NCBI RefSeq assembly: GCF_002951835.1
Contig: NZ_CP019448.1
Location: 434,001-498,000, forward strand
DNA: 64,000 nt
Origin: Simonsiella muelleri ATCC 29453
GTDB lineage: Bacteria > Pseudomonadota > Gammaproteobacteria > Burkholderiales > Neisseriaceae
Direction of reading: 5' to 3'
Part shown: in pieces, positions 10,301 to 17,859 of the stretch
How the letters are laid out: every line of letters starts with the position of its first letter
Position numbering within the stretch: the stretch's first letter is position 1
Translations under genes and position numbers: made by a program
Notes under the pieces: model-generated
What the model was told of the DNA's origin: nothing
The model's input: the letters and a program-made list of their open reading frames with translations, nothing else
The model's database searches: none

Positions 10301-11015
10301 GTTGCTGTTGTTGCTTTTCTTCAATAGCCAATTGATTTTTAGCTAAATTTTCTTGCAATAAAGCCAATGATTCAGGTGATAAATAATTCAGTCTGCCTGC
10401 AATTTCAGACAATTTATCTAATTTTTCTTTTTCTGTTTTGGTGCGCTGAAACACGGTTGCTGAAATGTGTTGATAAATTTCTGTGCCTGTAATTTTTTCC
10501 AAAATAAGGGCGCGTTCGTCAGATTTAGCGTGTAAAAAAGCCGCAAAATTGCCTTGCGCCAACAGCACGGTACGCGTGAACTGCACAAAATTCATACCAG
10601 TTAGTTTTTCAATATAATCTGCTGTTTGATTTGATTTTTCACTTAAAACCGCGCCAGTTGTATGATCATATAAATAATGTTTCACATTTTGTAAATTGCC
10701 ATCTGGTTTGTTGTGGGCGCGTTTTTGCGACCAATGACTACGATATTCTTTCTCATTGATTTCAAAAGTAATTTCTGAATAGCATTCGCCTGTTTTGCGG
10801 CTCATTAATTCGTTTTGAGTTTTGGATACGGTTAAGCGTGGCGTGCAGCCGTAAAGTGCAACACAAATCGCGTCCAATAAGGTGGTTTTGCCTGAACCTG
10901 TTGCGCCTGTGATGGCAAAAATACCATCATCGCGAAATTCGGGCGCATTGAAATCAATTTTCCATTCGCCTATTAATGAATTTAAGTTTTTGAATTGTAA
11001 TGAAATGATACGCAT
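7362..11015 (-). CDS. sbcC: Exonuclease subunit SbcC (Rad50-like ATPase)
   Basis: A 1217-residue SMC-like ATPase that works with SbcD to cut DNA hairpins and ends. Walker A GATGSGKT is at residues 37-44. A very long Gln-rich coiled coil is interrupted by the zinc-hook CPLCGATEHPF near the middle. The C-terminal signature LSGGESFLISLALALGLS and Walker B IDTLFLDEGFGTLD follow. The start MRIISLQFKNLNSL at 11015 is chosen because it begins the conserved domain and lies 14 bp after the sbcD stop; the frame is open further upstream but that part overlaps sbcD. The last residues (SGSLKGK) are encoded by an uptake sequence, and at least two more lie inside the gene. Confidence 0.93.
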   Translation of the reverse strand: MRIISLQFKNLNSLIGEWKIDFNAPEFRDDGIFAITGATGSGKTTLLDAICVALYGCTPRLTVSKTQNELMSRKTGECYSEITFEINEKEYRSHWSQKRAHNKPDGNLQNVKHYLYDHTTGAVLSEKSNQTADYIEKLTGMNFVQFTRTVLLAQGNFAAFLHAKSDERALILEKITGTEIYQHISATVFQRTKTEKEKLDKLSEIAGRLNYLSPESLALLQENLAKNQLAIEEKQQQQQYWQTLAQQHQTLSQYRQQALQISQNIQQNQIQQTAFQPQAQRIISAQNAHLLDNVYNIWQHQYSNYIDSEQLFNQLNETLPQKEQAHKNAQNQFIQEKNNFEHAEQFLAQLRFRLPEIRRLDENIRILADRIQHAQTDYLAAQNEKQLIDSQIEIRQTTIAKWQKKQTELAEFLRQNVQNATLNQHLSVWAQQIKQFEAILEQWQMLQNKQEKYKNQLIKYQETAKQQQNLYQQAQTKHSNLKDELYHLQQQREQQPETDKLFKQQIDLTKYIEQKAYLVTEEEELRYIEIQLQQQRDAVTVCDANILQLNHKIEEINQRLNVAEQQHQLSQKIMQLSDYRVHLHDGEPCPLCGATEHPFANEVLELNDELANQIHELKQELNQQEKNLRTNEKTLVITYEKIETLKFQKDKSRQNITDIQQKIANWATYSHQDLHDLQAELKKIDEQIHLIKKLDQQIKSTQKNVQLAETQTQITHEQWQNAQQNAQEYHIHCKYHKEQISLKNKELSDYLTQWQTTLVTWADDVWINDDFQAALQRIQEIWTNCQIKNQDYQKNLQQKNQLDNDLVTEQAQLAQEIRQAQKYQQLCEELDILLNNTRAEHQQHLTQRQQIFGEQLPDIAENNAIQLVESTKNNWKKAQQIAHSTELELTQWREKIATKQTELDKLSINCARAQQDFLQACEARGFIDEHAFLAARLPENELSNLLIQQQQLNQVAEHLHIQAQHIAQEIEKFESILKNQANENETQQQLIQCQTQLDALKEDSGSLKAQLSVHQQAMTQHINLMEKIRLQDAEYQQWKILDNLIGSQKGDKFKKFAQGLTFDVMIAHANRELQYINDRYLLKRSNENSLEINVIDNWQGGEERTGKNLSGGESFLISLALALGLSKMHSKNMRIDTLFLDEGFGTLDSDTLETVLDALSNLKNEGKLIGVISHIPSLNERIHAQIQVIPKHNGTSQIVGAGCEKITSSLSGSLKGK

Positions 11016-11029
11016 ATTGATGACTTGAT

Positions 11030-12256
11030 TCAGGATTGATGGAATTCGGATTCTTGATATGTTTTTACGGCATCGTGATAGCGATGTTGCAGTTCGGGAC
11101 GTTGCTCGAGTGGAATGTGATTGGCATCTAAGCAACGTTCAAATACTTGATAAATATCTAAATTTTCTAAACTTTCGGTTTCATTTTGTTGCGACAACGT
11201 GTGTTCACGTTGATGATGATTGCGAATTTTGAGAATGTAATGTGGTGTATTTTTCAGGCAGCTTTCCAGTGTCGTGCGTAAATCGGCGATGTGTTCCGCG
11301 CCTGTATAATGAATCTCCAACCAAACACATTCATCAGGTAAATCAGCTATTTGCTGCTGAATTTCTTTCAGGCAGCCTGAAAGTTTTGCCAATCGTTGGA
11401 AAACAGGAATAGACAAAGTGTCCAATTTTGGTGTAGTTCGTTCAAATTGAATTGTGGTAATGGATTTTTGTTGCGTGCATTCGCCAAAACCCATTTGAAT
11501 AGGGCTGCCTGAATAGCGAATTAATTGATTTGAATGAATATTTTGTGGAATATGTAAATGTCCCAATGCCAAATAATCAAATGCTGGGAATAATTCTACA
11601 GGAAAGCGATTGAGTGTACCAACATATAACTCTCTCACGCCATCACCTTGTTCTATATTGCTATTTTTGGTTGATGTGCAAAACAAATGCCCTGTTCCAA
11701 CAATTGGAATTTGACGTTCGCCACGAATGGCACACGCAGCCTGAAAGGTTTCGGCGTAATGTTTGGCAGTGCCTTGTATGACTTTTTGATTTTTATCGCT
11801 TTGACTTTCGCCAGCTTGACTGGTGCGGACATCGCGCTCACGCAAATATGGGACAGCGCAGACAATCAATTCATCTTCGCCAAATTCATTTTTTAATACA
11901 AGGACTTCATCGGCTGGGTTGGCTTTGGTAGAACCAATAACGTGGATATTCAAATGCGACAACATCGGCGCGGGTGCATCTAAAAAACTGGGGCTATCGT
12001 GGTTGCCAGCAACGATAATCGCATGACGAAAATGTGGTAAATCAGCAAGTTGGCTTAAAAAATGGAAGTAGGTTTCTTGCGCGTAAGTGGGGGGCGTGGT
12101 GGTATCAAACACGTCGCCAGCAATGATGAGTGCGTTGGCTTGGTGGTTGGCTATTTGTTGCAATAACCATCGCAAAAAGGCTTGGTGTTCGGGGGCGCGG
12201 CGGTGGTTGGCGAGTTGTGCGCCTAAATGCCAGTCGGCAGTGTGAAAAATCAGCAT
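11030..12256 (-). CDS. sbcD: Exonuclease subunit SbcD (Mre11-like)
   Basis: A 408-residue metallophosphoesterase, nuclease partner of SbcC. Metal-binding motifs appear in order: HTADWHLG (residues 4-11), AGDVFDT, GNHD, and ALGHLHIPQ in the C-terminal half. The full length is usual for SbcD. It is the first gene of the sbcD-sbcC-xerD unit. An uptake sequence inside the gene, near 11370, encodes an LSGCLKE peptide. Confidence 0.94.
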   Translation of the reverse strand: MLIFHTADWHLGAQLANHRRAPEHQAFLRWLLQQIANHQANALIIAGDVFDTTTPPTYAQETYFHFLSQLADLPHFRHAIIVAGNHDSPSFLDAPAPMLSHLNIHVIGSTKANPADEVLVLKNEFGEDELIVCAVPYLRERDVRTSQAGESQSDKNQKVIQGTAKHYAETFQAACAIRGERQIPIVGTGHLFCTSTKNSNIEQGDGVRELYVGTLNRFPVELFPAFDYLALGHLHIPQNIHSNQLIRYSGSPIQMGFGECTQQKSITTIQFERTTPKLDTLSIPVFQRLAKLSGCLKEIQQQIADLPDECVWLEIHYTGAEHIADLRTTLESCLKNTPHYILKIRNHHQREHTLSQQNETESLENLDIYQVFERCLDANHIPLEQRPELQHRYHDAVKTYQESEFHQS

Positions 12257-12330
12257 GGCAAAAAATCAGTCAAAAATAGTCCAAATATTTTTCAGGCTGC
12301 TTGTATTTAACGAAGGCAGCATACAAAAAA

Positions 12331-12990
12331 TTAACGAAAATAATTCATCGGGTTAGTTGGTTTTCCATTAACACGTAATTCAAAATGTAAAGCAGTTTTG
12401 CCATCACGCCTACCACTGCTGCCAACTTCAGCGATGATTTGTCCTGCTTTCACACGTGCATTCATGGGGACAAGAATATTTTCGTTGTTGGCATAAGCTG
12501 TTATCGTGGTTGCGCTGTGTCGGAGGAGAACCATTTTGCCGTATTGTGCAATGTTGTTGCCTGAATAAATGACCACGCCATCGGATGCCGCGTGAACAAA
12601 TTCGCCACGATTAGCAGCAATATCTATGCCTTTGTTTTGATTGCTATAAGGTATGATGATTTTGCCATCGACGGGCATTTGCAGACGAAATGCGTTGACT
12701 GTGTGCTTGTTGTTGCCAACAGAAATTTTTCCATTATTAAAAGGCTCACGAATCAATAGGTCATCGCCAACGTGAATGGTTTCGCTTGATAATTGATTCC
12801 AGCGTTTTAAATCAGCTACGCTCACGCCAAATCGTTGCGATAAGCGTGTTAATGTATCGCCCGATTGAACGCAATATTGTCCTGCTGGTGCATGGGCGCA
12901 AGCTTGGCGTGGTTGTGGGTTGGTATTACTGGCACAGCTTGGCAGCAGCATGGTAATCAGCAGCGAAGTCAGCAAAATAGCGTGTTTCAT
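12331..12990 (-). CDS. NlpD-like lipoprotein: LysM domain plus degenerate M23 (LytM) domain
   Basis: Start at 12990 gives MKHAILLTSLLITMLLPSC, a lipoprotein signal with the lipidated Cys at residue 19. A LysM domain (about 38-82, YCVQSGDTLTRLSQRFGV...) binds peptidoglycan. A LytM/M23 fold follows (about 104-219). Of the four canonical zinc and catalytic residues only the Asp (KGID, D122) and one His (LHFE, H201) remain; the first His is Asn118 and the first His of H-x-H is replaced. It is therefore probably a non-catalytic amidase activator, as known for NlpD/EnvC, acting at the division septum. The longer open frame to 13080 lacks a signal peptide and is less likely. Confidence 0.8.
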   Translation of the reverse strand: MKHAILLTSLLITMLLPSCASNTNPQPRQACAHAPAGQYCVQSGDTLTRLSQRFGVSVADLKRWNQLSSETIHVGDDLLIREPFNNGKISVGNNKHTVNAFRLQMPVDGKIIIPYSNQNKGIDIAANRGEFVHAASDGVVIYSGNNIAQYGKMVLLRHSATTITAYANNENILVPMNARVKAGQIIAEVGSSGRRDGKTALHFELRVNGKPTNPMNYFR

Positions 12991-13102
12991 GTGAACCTTT
13001 CTATCATGAGATTGGGGTAAAATGATAACAAATTTTTCTCCATTGTGCAGAATAGGGGGCGGACATTTATGATAAATCAATTTAAAAATGAGATTTAATA
13101 AG

Positions 13103-13723
13103 ATGAAAATTCAAGCAAAAATTTGTGGAATCACACGCCTAGAAGATGCGCTTAGCGCAGTGGCATATGGTGCAGATGCATTGGGATTTGTGTTTTTTTC
13201 AGGCAGCAAACGATTTATTCAACCTGAAAATGCCAGACGAATTATCCAAAACTTGCCACCATTTGTGCAGACGGTTGGACTTTTTGTCAATGAGTCAGCG
13301 GAAAATGTCCAAAAAATTTTGGCGACTGTGCCATTAACGTTGTTACAATTTCATGGTGATGAATCGCCTACATTTTGTCAACAGTTCCATCGCCCGTATT
13401 TAAAAGCGGTTCGCGTGCAATCCACAGATGATATGTTGCACGCGTTCGCGCGTTATCCTGATGCACGTGCAATTTTGTTTGATGCGTATGTTGATGGCGA
13501 ATATGGTGGAACAGGTCATTGTTTTGATTGGAAAATGCTGCCTGAAAAAATGGCTGGGCATTGGATTTTGTCGGGTGGATTGAATCCCGATAATGTGGCG
13601 CAAGCATTACACGAAACAGGCGCATTGTCGGTTGATGTGTCCAGTGGGGTGGAAGAATCGGCTGGCGTTAAGTCGCCTGAAAAAATGCGTCAATTTCTTT
13701 TTGCTTGTCAATCAAATTGTTAA
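13103..13723 (+). CDS. trpF: Phosphoribosylanthranilate isomerase
   Basis: A 206-residue TIM-barrel enzyme that converts N-(5-phosphoribosyl)-anthranilate to CdRP in tryptophan synthesis. The catalytic Cys sits in KICGIT (residues 6-11). The general-acid Asp lies in LFDAYVDGEYGGTG, and WILSGGLNPDNV forms the phosphate-binding loop. An in-frame ATG at 13088 would add five residues, but the conserved N-terminus favours 13103. It has no other trp gene beside it and is divergent from the NlpD-like gene. Confidence 0.95.
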   Translation: MKIQAKICGITRLEDALSAVAYGADALGFVFFSGSKRFIQPENARRIIQNLPPFVQTVGLFVNESAENVQKILATVPLTLLQFHGDESPTFCQQFHRPYLKAVRVQSTDDMLHAFARYPDARAILFDAYVDGEYGGTGHCFDWKMLPEKMAGHWILSGGLNPDNVAQALHETGALSVDVSSGVEESAGVKSPEKMRQFLFACQSNC

Positions 13724-13825
13724 ATTTGCCTACTGTTGTTGCAAAAAGTTATCACTTATAATTGGTTTCAGGCAGCCTGAAAGTTTTGGGCTGCCTAACT
13801 TTATGGATTTTTGGGATAAAGAATC

Positions 13826-15580
13826 ATGCAAAAATGGCAAATAGAATTGAATGCCACGCCGATGTGGTTGTTGCAAACATTCATGGGCGTGTTATTGGCG
13901 GTGCTGCTGACGGTGTTTTGGGTCAGCAAAACCCAATTTGGTAAACAATTTAAACAAGTGCTTGCGCCGTGTTTGGATAGAAAAAGTTATTTTAAAATGA
14001 TTATATTATTGGTCATTATGATGATTTTATTGCTGACTGAAATCCGCTTGAATGTGTTAAGTACATTTATGACGGCAGGGCTGCTTAATGCGTTGCAGGA
14101 TATGAATGTGTCGGCATTTTGGCTATTTGTTGGCATGAATGCATCTGTGGTGTTGTTGCGGACGTTGAATGGGGCGATTAATGATTTTTTTGACCAAGCG
14201 TTGGCGATTAAGTGGGCGGAGCGTCTGAATCGGGTATTGGTAGTGGGTTGGTTGACGCATAAAAATTATTATACGATGCAAATGCAAAAAATGATTCCTG
14301 ATAATATTGACCAACGTATTCAACAAGATGCACAAGATTTTATCGGCGATACCATTCAATTTATACGTGGAATGTTGGATTCAGTGATTTCGTCTATGGA
14401 ATTTGCGATTGTGTTATGGGGGTTGTCTGGGATATTGTTGGTTTTTGGGGTTGAAATTCCTAAGGGACTGGTTTTTGTGGTGTTTTTATTTGTGTTGTTG
14501 GCGACTGGGTTAGCGATGTGGATTGGTCAACCATTGATTGAATATCATTATGAAAATGAAAGACTTAATGGGGATTATCGTTATTCGTTGATTCGGGTAC
14601 GTGATCATGCAGAGAGCATTGCATTTTATGCTGGTGAGGCGCGTGAACAAAAATATTTGGCGTTGAATTTTCAGGCAATTATCCGTAACCGTTGGCAGAT
14701 TGCTAAACAAAGCGTTTTTTTAAGTGGATTCAATGATATATCCAGTCAAGGTGTACAGTTGCTGCCTGCGATTTTGCAAGCTCCACGCGTTTTTGCTAAA
14801 GAAATCAAAGTTGGTGATGTGCAACAAACGATACAGGTTTTTGCGCGATTACAAAAAGCTTTGTCGTTTTTTCGTTTATTTTATAAGCAATTTACGGCAT
14901 ATCGTGCGCGTTTAGCGCGTTTAAGTGGATTTTTAGATGGTTTGAGCGACAAGCATCAAGTGGCGGCATTAACGCGCGAAACCGTTTCAGGCAGCCTGAA
15001 ACTGGTTGATGCAAATTTGTTACACCCAAATGGCAAAATTCTGTTGAAAAATATTAATTTATCTTTAAAGCAAGGTGAGAGTTTGTTATTGAAAGGCAAA
15101 TCGGGTTGCGGTAAAACGTCATTGCTTCGCAGCATGGCTGGATTGTGGGTGTTTGGCGGTTCGGGTAGTTTATATGCGCCTGATTTATCAGATATTTTAT
15201 TTGTGCCACAACGTGCTTATATGCCACAAGGCACGTTGCATGATGCGATTTGTTATCCGCAACAAAATGTTCAACATGATGAATTATCAGCGGTTTTACA
15301 AGATTGCCATTTAACACATTTGTCGGCGTTGTTGCCTGAAAAGCAAGATTGGCAACATATTTTGTCGTTGGGTGAGTTACAACGCATTGCTTTTGCAAGG
15401 ATTTTATTGGCAAAACCCCAGCTTATTTTGCTGGATGAAGCTACTTCTGCATTGGACGAAAACACTGAGGCGCATTTGTATCAATTGATTCGTGAAAGGC
15501 TGCCTGAAAGCATGATTGTCAGCATTGGACATCGCAATACATTAACGCAATTTCATCAACAACAAATTGATTTATCATAA
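13826..15580 (+). CDS. SbmA/YddA-type ABC transporter (fused membrane and ATPase domains)
   Basis: A 584-residue half-transporter. The N-terminal ~380 residues hold about six membrane helices of the SbmA/BacA-like type (ABC_membrane_2). They include LLTEIRLNVLSTFMTAGLLNALQ and an AINDFFDQALAIKWAERL segment typical of that fold. The ATPase domain has Walker A GKSGCGKTS near residue 423, signature LSLGELQR near 513 and Walker B LILLDEATSALD near 533. E. coli YddA and mycobacterial Rv1819c have this architecture; the substrate here is unknown (small peptides or cobalamin are known cargos in the family). A GGATAAAG ribosome site precedes the start. It is alone in its transcription unit. Confidence 0.88.
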   Translation: MQKWQIELNATPMWLLQTFMGVLLAVLLTVFWVSKTQFGKQFKQVLAPCLDRKSYFKMIILLVIMMILLLTEIRLNVLSTFMTAGLLNALQDMNVSAFWLFVGMNASVVLLRTLNGAINDFFDQALAIKWAERLNRVLVVGWLTHKNYYTMQMQKMIPDNIDQRIQQDAQDFIGDTIQFIRGMLDSVISSMEFAIVLWGLSGILLVFGVEIPKGLVFVVFLFVLLATGLAMWIGQPLIEYHYENERLNGDYRYSLIRVRDHAESIAFYAGEAREQKYLALNFQAIIRNRWQIAKQSVFLSGFNDISSQGVQLLPAILQAPRVFAKEIKVGDVQQTIQVFARLQKALSFFRLFYKQFTAYRARLARLSGFLDGLSDKHQVAALTRETVSGSLKLVDANLLHPNGKILLKNINLSLKQGESLLLKGKSGCGKTSLLRSMAGLWVFGGSGSLYAPDLSDILFVPQRAYMPQGTLHDAICYPQQNVQHDELSAVLQDCHLTHLSALLPEKQDWQHILSLGELQRIAFARILLAKPQLILLDEATSALDENTEAHLYQLIRERLPESMIVSIGHRNTLTQFHQQQIDLS

Positions 15581-15613
15581 AAATTTATATTAAGCGAATG
15601 AATCAAATGGTTT

Positions 15614-15630
15614 TCAGGCTGCCTGAACGA
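15614..15630. repeat. Representative near-palindromic DNA uptake sequence (family present throughout the window)
   Basis: TTTCAGGCTGCCTGAA(A/C) is one of dozens of copies in the window. Other clear copies lie near 3521, 6128, 7370, 12290 (decayed), 13767, 19275, 20780, 23419, 28523, 34197, 40512, 47248, 57733 and 62454. The 15-mer TTCAGGC(T/A)GCCTGAA is palindromic except for its central base. One strand therefore reads AGGCTGCCTGAA and the other AGGCAGCCTGAA. These are two uptake-sequence dialects described for Simonsiella and Kingella. Copies lie both between and inside genes. Confidence 0.9.
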
Positions 15631-15645
15631 TAACAATCTAAAAAA

Positions 15646-16071
15646 TTAACGTTTAAACGCCAAAACCAACACGCCAGCTGCCACCAAACCAATACCCAAC
15701 CATTCTTGTGAATTCGGGCGTTCGCCTAAAAAAATGACTGCAAAAATCGTTACCAAAACCAAGCTGAATTTGTCAATTGGTGCGACTTGTGAAGCATTGC
15801 CCAATTGCAAGGCTTTGAAATACGCCACCCATGATGCCCCTGTTGCCAAGCCCGATAAAATCAAAAATAGCCAGTTTTTCCCCGTTAAACTGCTTAACGG
15901 TTGCCATTTTTTCGTGTACGACAAAAACGCCACCAACGCCATCATAATCACAATCGTGCGAATAAATGTGGCAAAATCCGAATTGATGCCTTGTAAGCCA
16001 AGTTTTGCAAAAATTGCCGTTAATGCTGCAAAAACAGCAGATGCTGCTGCCCAATAAAACCAAATTGGCAT
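15646..16071 (-). CDS. EamA-family transporter, single-repeat form
   Basis: A 141-residue membrane protein with five hydrophobic segments, equal to one half of a normal ten-helix EamA/DMT exporter. The final stretch SQVAPIDKFSLVLVTIFAVIFLGERPNSQEWLGIGLVAAGVLVLA is the typical EamA C-terminal pair of helices. Stand-alone single-repeat proteins of this size exist and probably dimerise. The substrate cannot be told. An uptake sequence follows its stop codon and may end transcription for both this gene and the convergent ABC transporter. Confidence 0.82.
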   Translation of the reverse strand: MPIWFYWAAASAVFAALTAIFAKLGLQGINSDFATFIRTIVIMMALVAFLSYTKKWQPLSSLTGKNWLFLILSGLATGASWVAYFKALQLGNASQVAPIDKFSLVLVTIFAVIFLGERPNSQEWLGIGLVAAGVLVLAFKR

Positions 16072-16213
16072 AAAATTTTCTCCTGTTGAGATTTTAAGCT
16101 GCCTTACAGGATAAAAATTTTGTGTTACTGCAATTTAATTTACCATACTTTTTCCCTCTCTTTGGGATAAGGAATCAGTTGGTTGACAAAATTACCCTTA
16201 AGGTTGCCTAAAT

Positions 16214-16678
16214 TTATTTAAAAAATTGTCCGCAACATGCTTTAAATTTGCGCCCCGAACCACAAAAACACGTTGATTTCATGCTGGGCAATGGCACAGT
16301 TGGGTCGATGAAATACCAGTTACCTGAAATTTGTACAAACGCTGATAATTCATCATGTTGTAGCATTTTTCCATGTTCCATAAAATACACGGTAAACGCC
16401 ACTTGCGCATGATGCGGACGAATGTTGGTGATGTGTTGATGTACCGTTAAACCGAGCCATTGCGCGTTGTATGACCATTGGGTAATACTGGTTTTATCCA
16501 ATAATGCTTGTTGTGCTGGCACAGTTGTTTTAATAATATAATCAATTTGTTGTAGTACATATGCTGCGTAACGCGACCGCATTAATTGTTCTGCTGTTTT
16601 GGGCTGTTTTGATTGTTCGTGATAAGGTTGGCAGCAATTTTCATATGGTTGTTGCGATTGACAAGGACAAGTTTGCAT
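16214..16678 (-). CDS. ychJ: YchJ-family protein with N- and C-terminal SEC-C zinc motifs
   Basis: A 154-residue protein matching the YchJ (UPF0225) family. The N-terminus CPCQSQQPYENCC and the C-terminal CFCGSGRKFKACC are cysteine-rich SEC-C-type metal-binding motifs. The middle contains the family stretch AEQLMRSRYAAYVLQQIDYI. The function is unknown. Its ATG is only 6 bases from the end of the IS982-family insertion, so its original promoter and ribosome site have been displaced. Expression may now depend on readthrough from the transposase gene. Confidence 0.88.
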   Translation of the reverse strand: MQTCPCQSQQPYENCCQPYHEQSKQPKTAEQLMRSRYAAYVLQQIDYIIKTTVPAQQALLDKTSITQWSYNAQWLGLTVHQHITNIRPHHAQVAFTVYFMEHGKMLQHDELSAFVQISGNWYFIDPTVPLPSMKSTCFCGSGRKFKACCGQFFK

Positions 16679-16684
16679 ATTTTA
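16678..16684. repeat. Left copy of the 7-bp target-site duplication of the IS982-family element
   Basis: TATTTTA, repeated exactly at 17681-17687. The first base is the last base of the complement of the ychJ start codon, so the insertion point is directly upstream of ychJ. Confidence 0.9.
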
Positions 16685-17680
16685 ACGCCATTCTCAACAC
16701 CCAATTAACCCAGCAAATTGAGTAATTGGGTGTTGAATTTGTTGATTCAGTAAACAGCAAAAATTATGCGATAAAATTTTCCGAATAAAACGGTTAGATT
16801 GGTGAAACAGATTTTTTGTACGAACTATTTCCATGTTAAATCTCTCTGTTAATTGACCAATAACTGTTTCAATCATACGGCGACTATTTTTTAGCCATTT
16901 GAGAAATTGAGGACTTCTGTCATCTTTCATATTGCTACGATAAGGTGTTTGTAAATTAATATGGCTTTGTTTCATTTCATCTTTTAATTCAGAACTTAAA
17001 TACCCTTTGTCCGCACCAACAAACCCTGTTTTGCCTTCTAAAAGTTCAGGTAATACCTGCCGTTCATCAACATTGGCAGCTGTAAAAGTAAAGGCTTTAA
17101 TCATACCTGAGCGAGTAATCAAAAGATGACCTTTAAAACCATAATAGGTCTCTTTTTTGGAAGCGCAATAACCGAACGTCGCATATGCACGAAAATTTTG
17201 ATGGCGTTTAGCTCGGGCAAATTTACAGACTGCAATAGGAAAGGCATCTGCATAATACTCTGTTTGCTCACACCAATTTGCAGTGATTTTTTGATGCATT
17301 TGTTGTTTAACCCAATACAAATTGGCACATTGTTTGGCAAAATTAGGGTAAGAGCCTAAATTGGGAAACCAATTTTGCCAATGTTGTTTGAAATATTGCC
17401 AAATTTTTTTATCGGTATCCATACCGAGAAATTCGCCAACAATTTCCATACAAATCAGTTCACAATCTGAAAGTTTGGGTGCAAAGCCACCTTGTCTTAA
17501 TGGTTTTTGAACGAGCTGATTGTATAAAGCATCTACCATTAGATACGTTTTAATGATAAATTCGTCTTGGGGCATAACTGTCTCTCTTTCGGATTATCTT
17601 GACGGGTATCTTTAAGAGTGGGGTTATGCCCCTTTTTATTCAATTGCCATATCTTAATTAGATAGAGTTGAGAATGGCGT
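16685..17680. mobile_element. Complete IS982-family insertion sequence (996 bp)
   Basis: The ends are perfect 14-bp inverted repeats: ACGCCATTCTCAAC at 16685-16698 and its complement at 17667-17680. The element is flanked by the 7-bp direct repeat TATTTTA (16678-16684 and 17681-17687), a clean target-site duplication. It holds one full-length transposase gene whose stop codon lies inside the inner part of the left repeat. Size, single gene and 7-bp duplication fit the IS982 family. The intact ends and duplication suggest a recent insertion. Confidence 0.93.
16694..17575 (-). CDS. IS982-family transposase
   Basis: A 293-residue DDE transposase of the usual IS982 length. The N-terminal LSDCELICMEIVGEFLGMDTDKKIWQYF is the hallmark helical region. 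The acidic catalytic core is visible as YYADAFPIAVC (first Asp), FVGADKGYLSSEL (second Asp) and SRRMIETVIGQLTERF (Glu). No frameshift or stop is seen, so it may be active. It reads toward ychJ, whose start is 15 bp past the transposase stop. Confidence 0.93.
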   Translation of the reverse strand: MPQDEFIIKTYLMVDALYNQLVQKPLRQGGFAPKLSDCELICMEIVGEFLGMDTDKKIWQYFKQHWQNWFPNLGSYPNFAKQCANLYWVKQQMHQKITANWCEQTEYYADAFPIAVCKFARAKRHQNFRAYATFGYCASKKETYYGFKGHLLITRSGMIKAFTFTAANVDERQVLPELLEGKTGFVGADKGYLSSELKDEMKQSHINLQTPYRSNMKDDRSPQFLKWLKNSRRMIETVIGQLTERFNMEIVRTKNLFHQSNRFIRKILSHNFCCLLNQQIQHPITQFAGLIGC

Positions 17681-17859
17681 TATTTTACCATTTTTTAACA
17701 AAAACATGGTTATGATAGGGCTTTTTAATCATTTAGGGAATGGATTTGACGATAAAAATATAGGTGTTTGGCGTGGTGTTGGCGGTACGGACAAGTGGAA
17801 CGCGTTTGGCGCAATTATTATGATTTTAGGCTGCTTATTTTTCAGGCAGCCTGAAAATT
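17681..17859. other. Intergenic remainder between IS element and histidine kinase
   Basis: This 180-bp stretch is what lay upstream of ychJ before the insertion. It begins with the right target duplication and contains an uptake sequence at about 17839-17855, just past the kinase stop. A 65-codon open frame on the plus strand runs through it into the kinase gene; it has no ribosome site and is not credited as a gene. Confidence 0.5.

Noticed and set aside
13088..13102. Alternative upstream start for trpF
   Set aside because: It adds five residues before the conserved KIQAKICGIT start and has no better ribosome site.
16170..16200. Sequence GGTTGACAAAAT shared between 16170-16190 and 49820-49840
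   Set aside because: Only 12 bases match and flanks diverge; may be chance.
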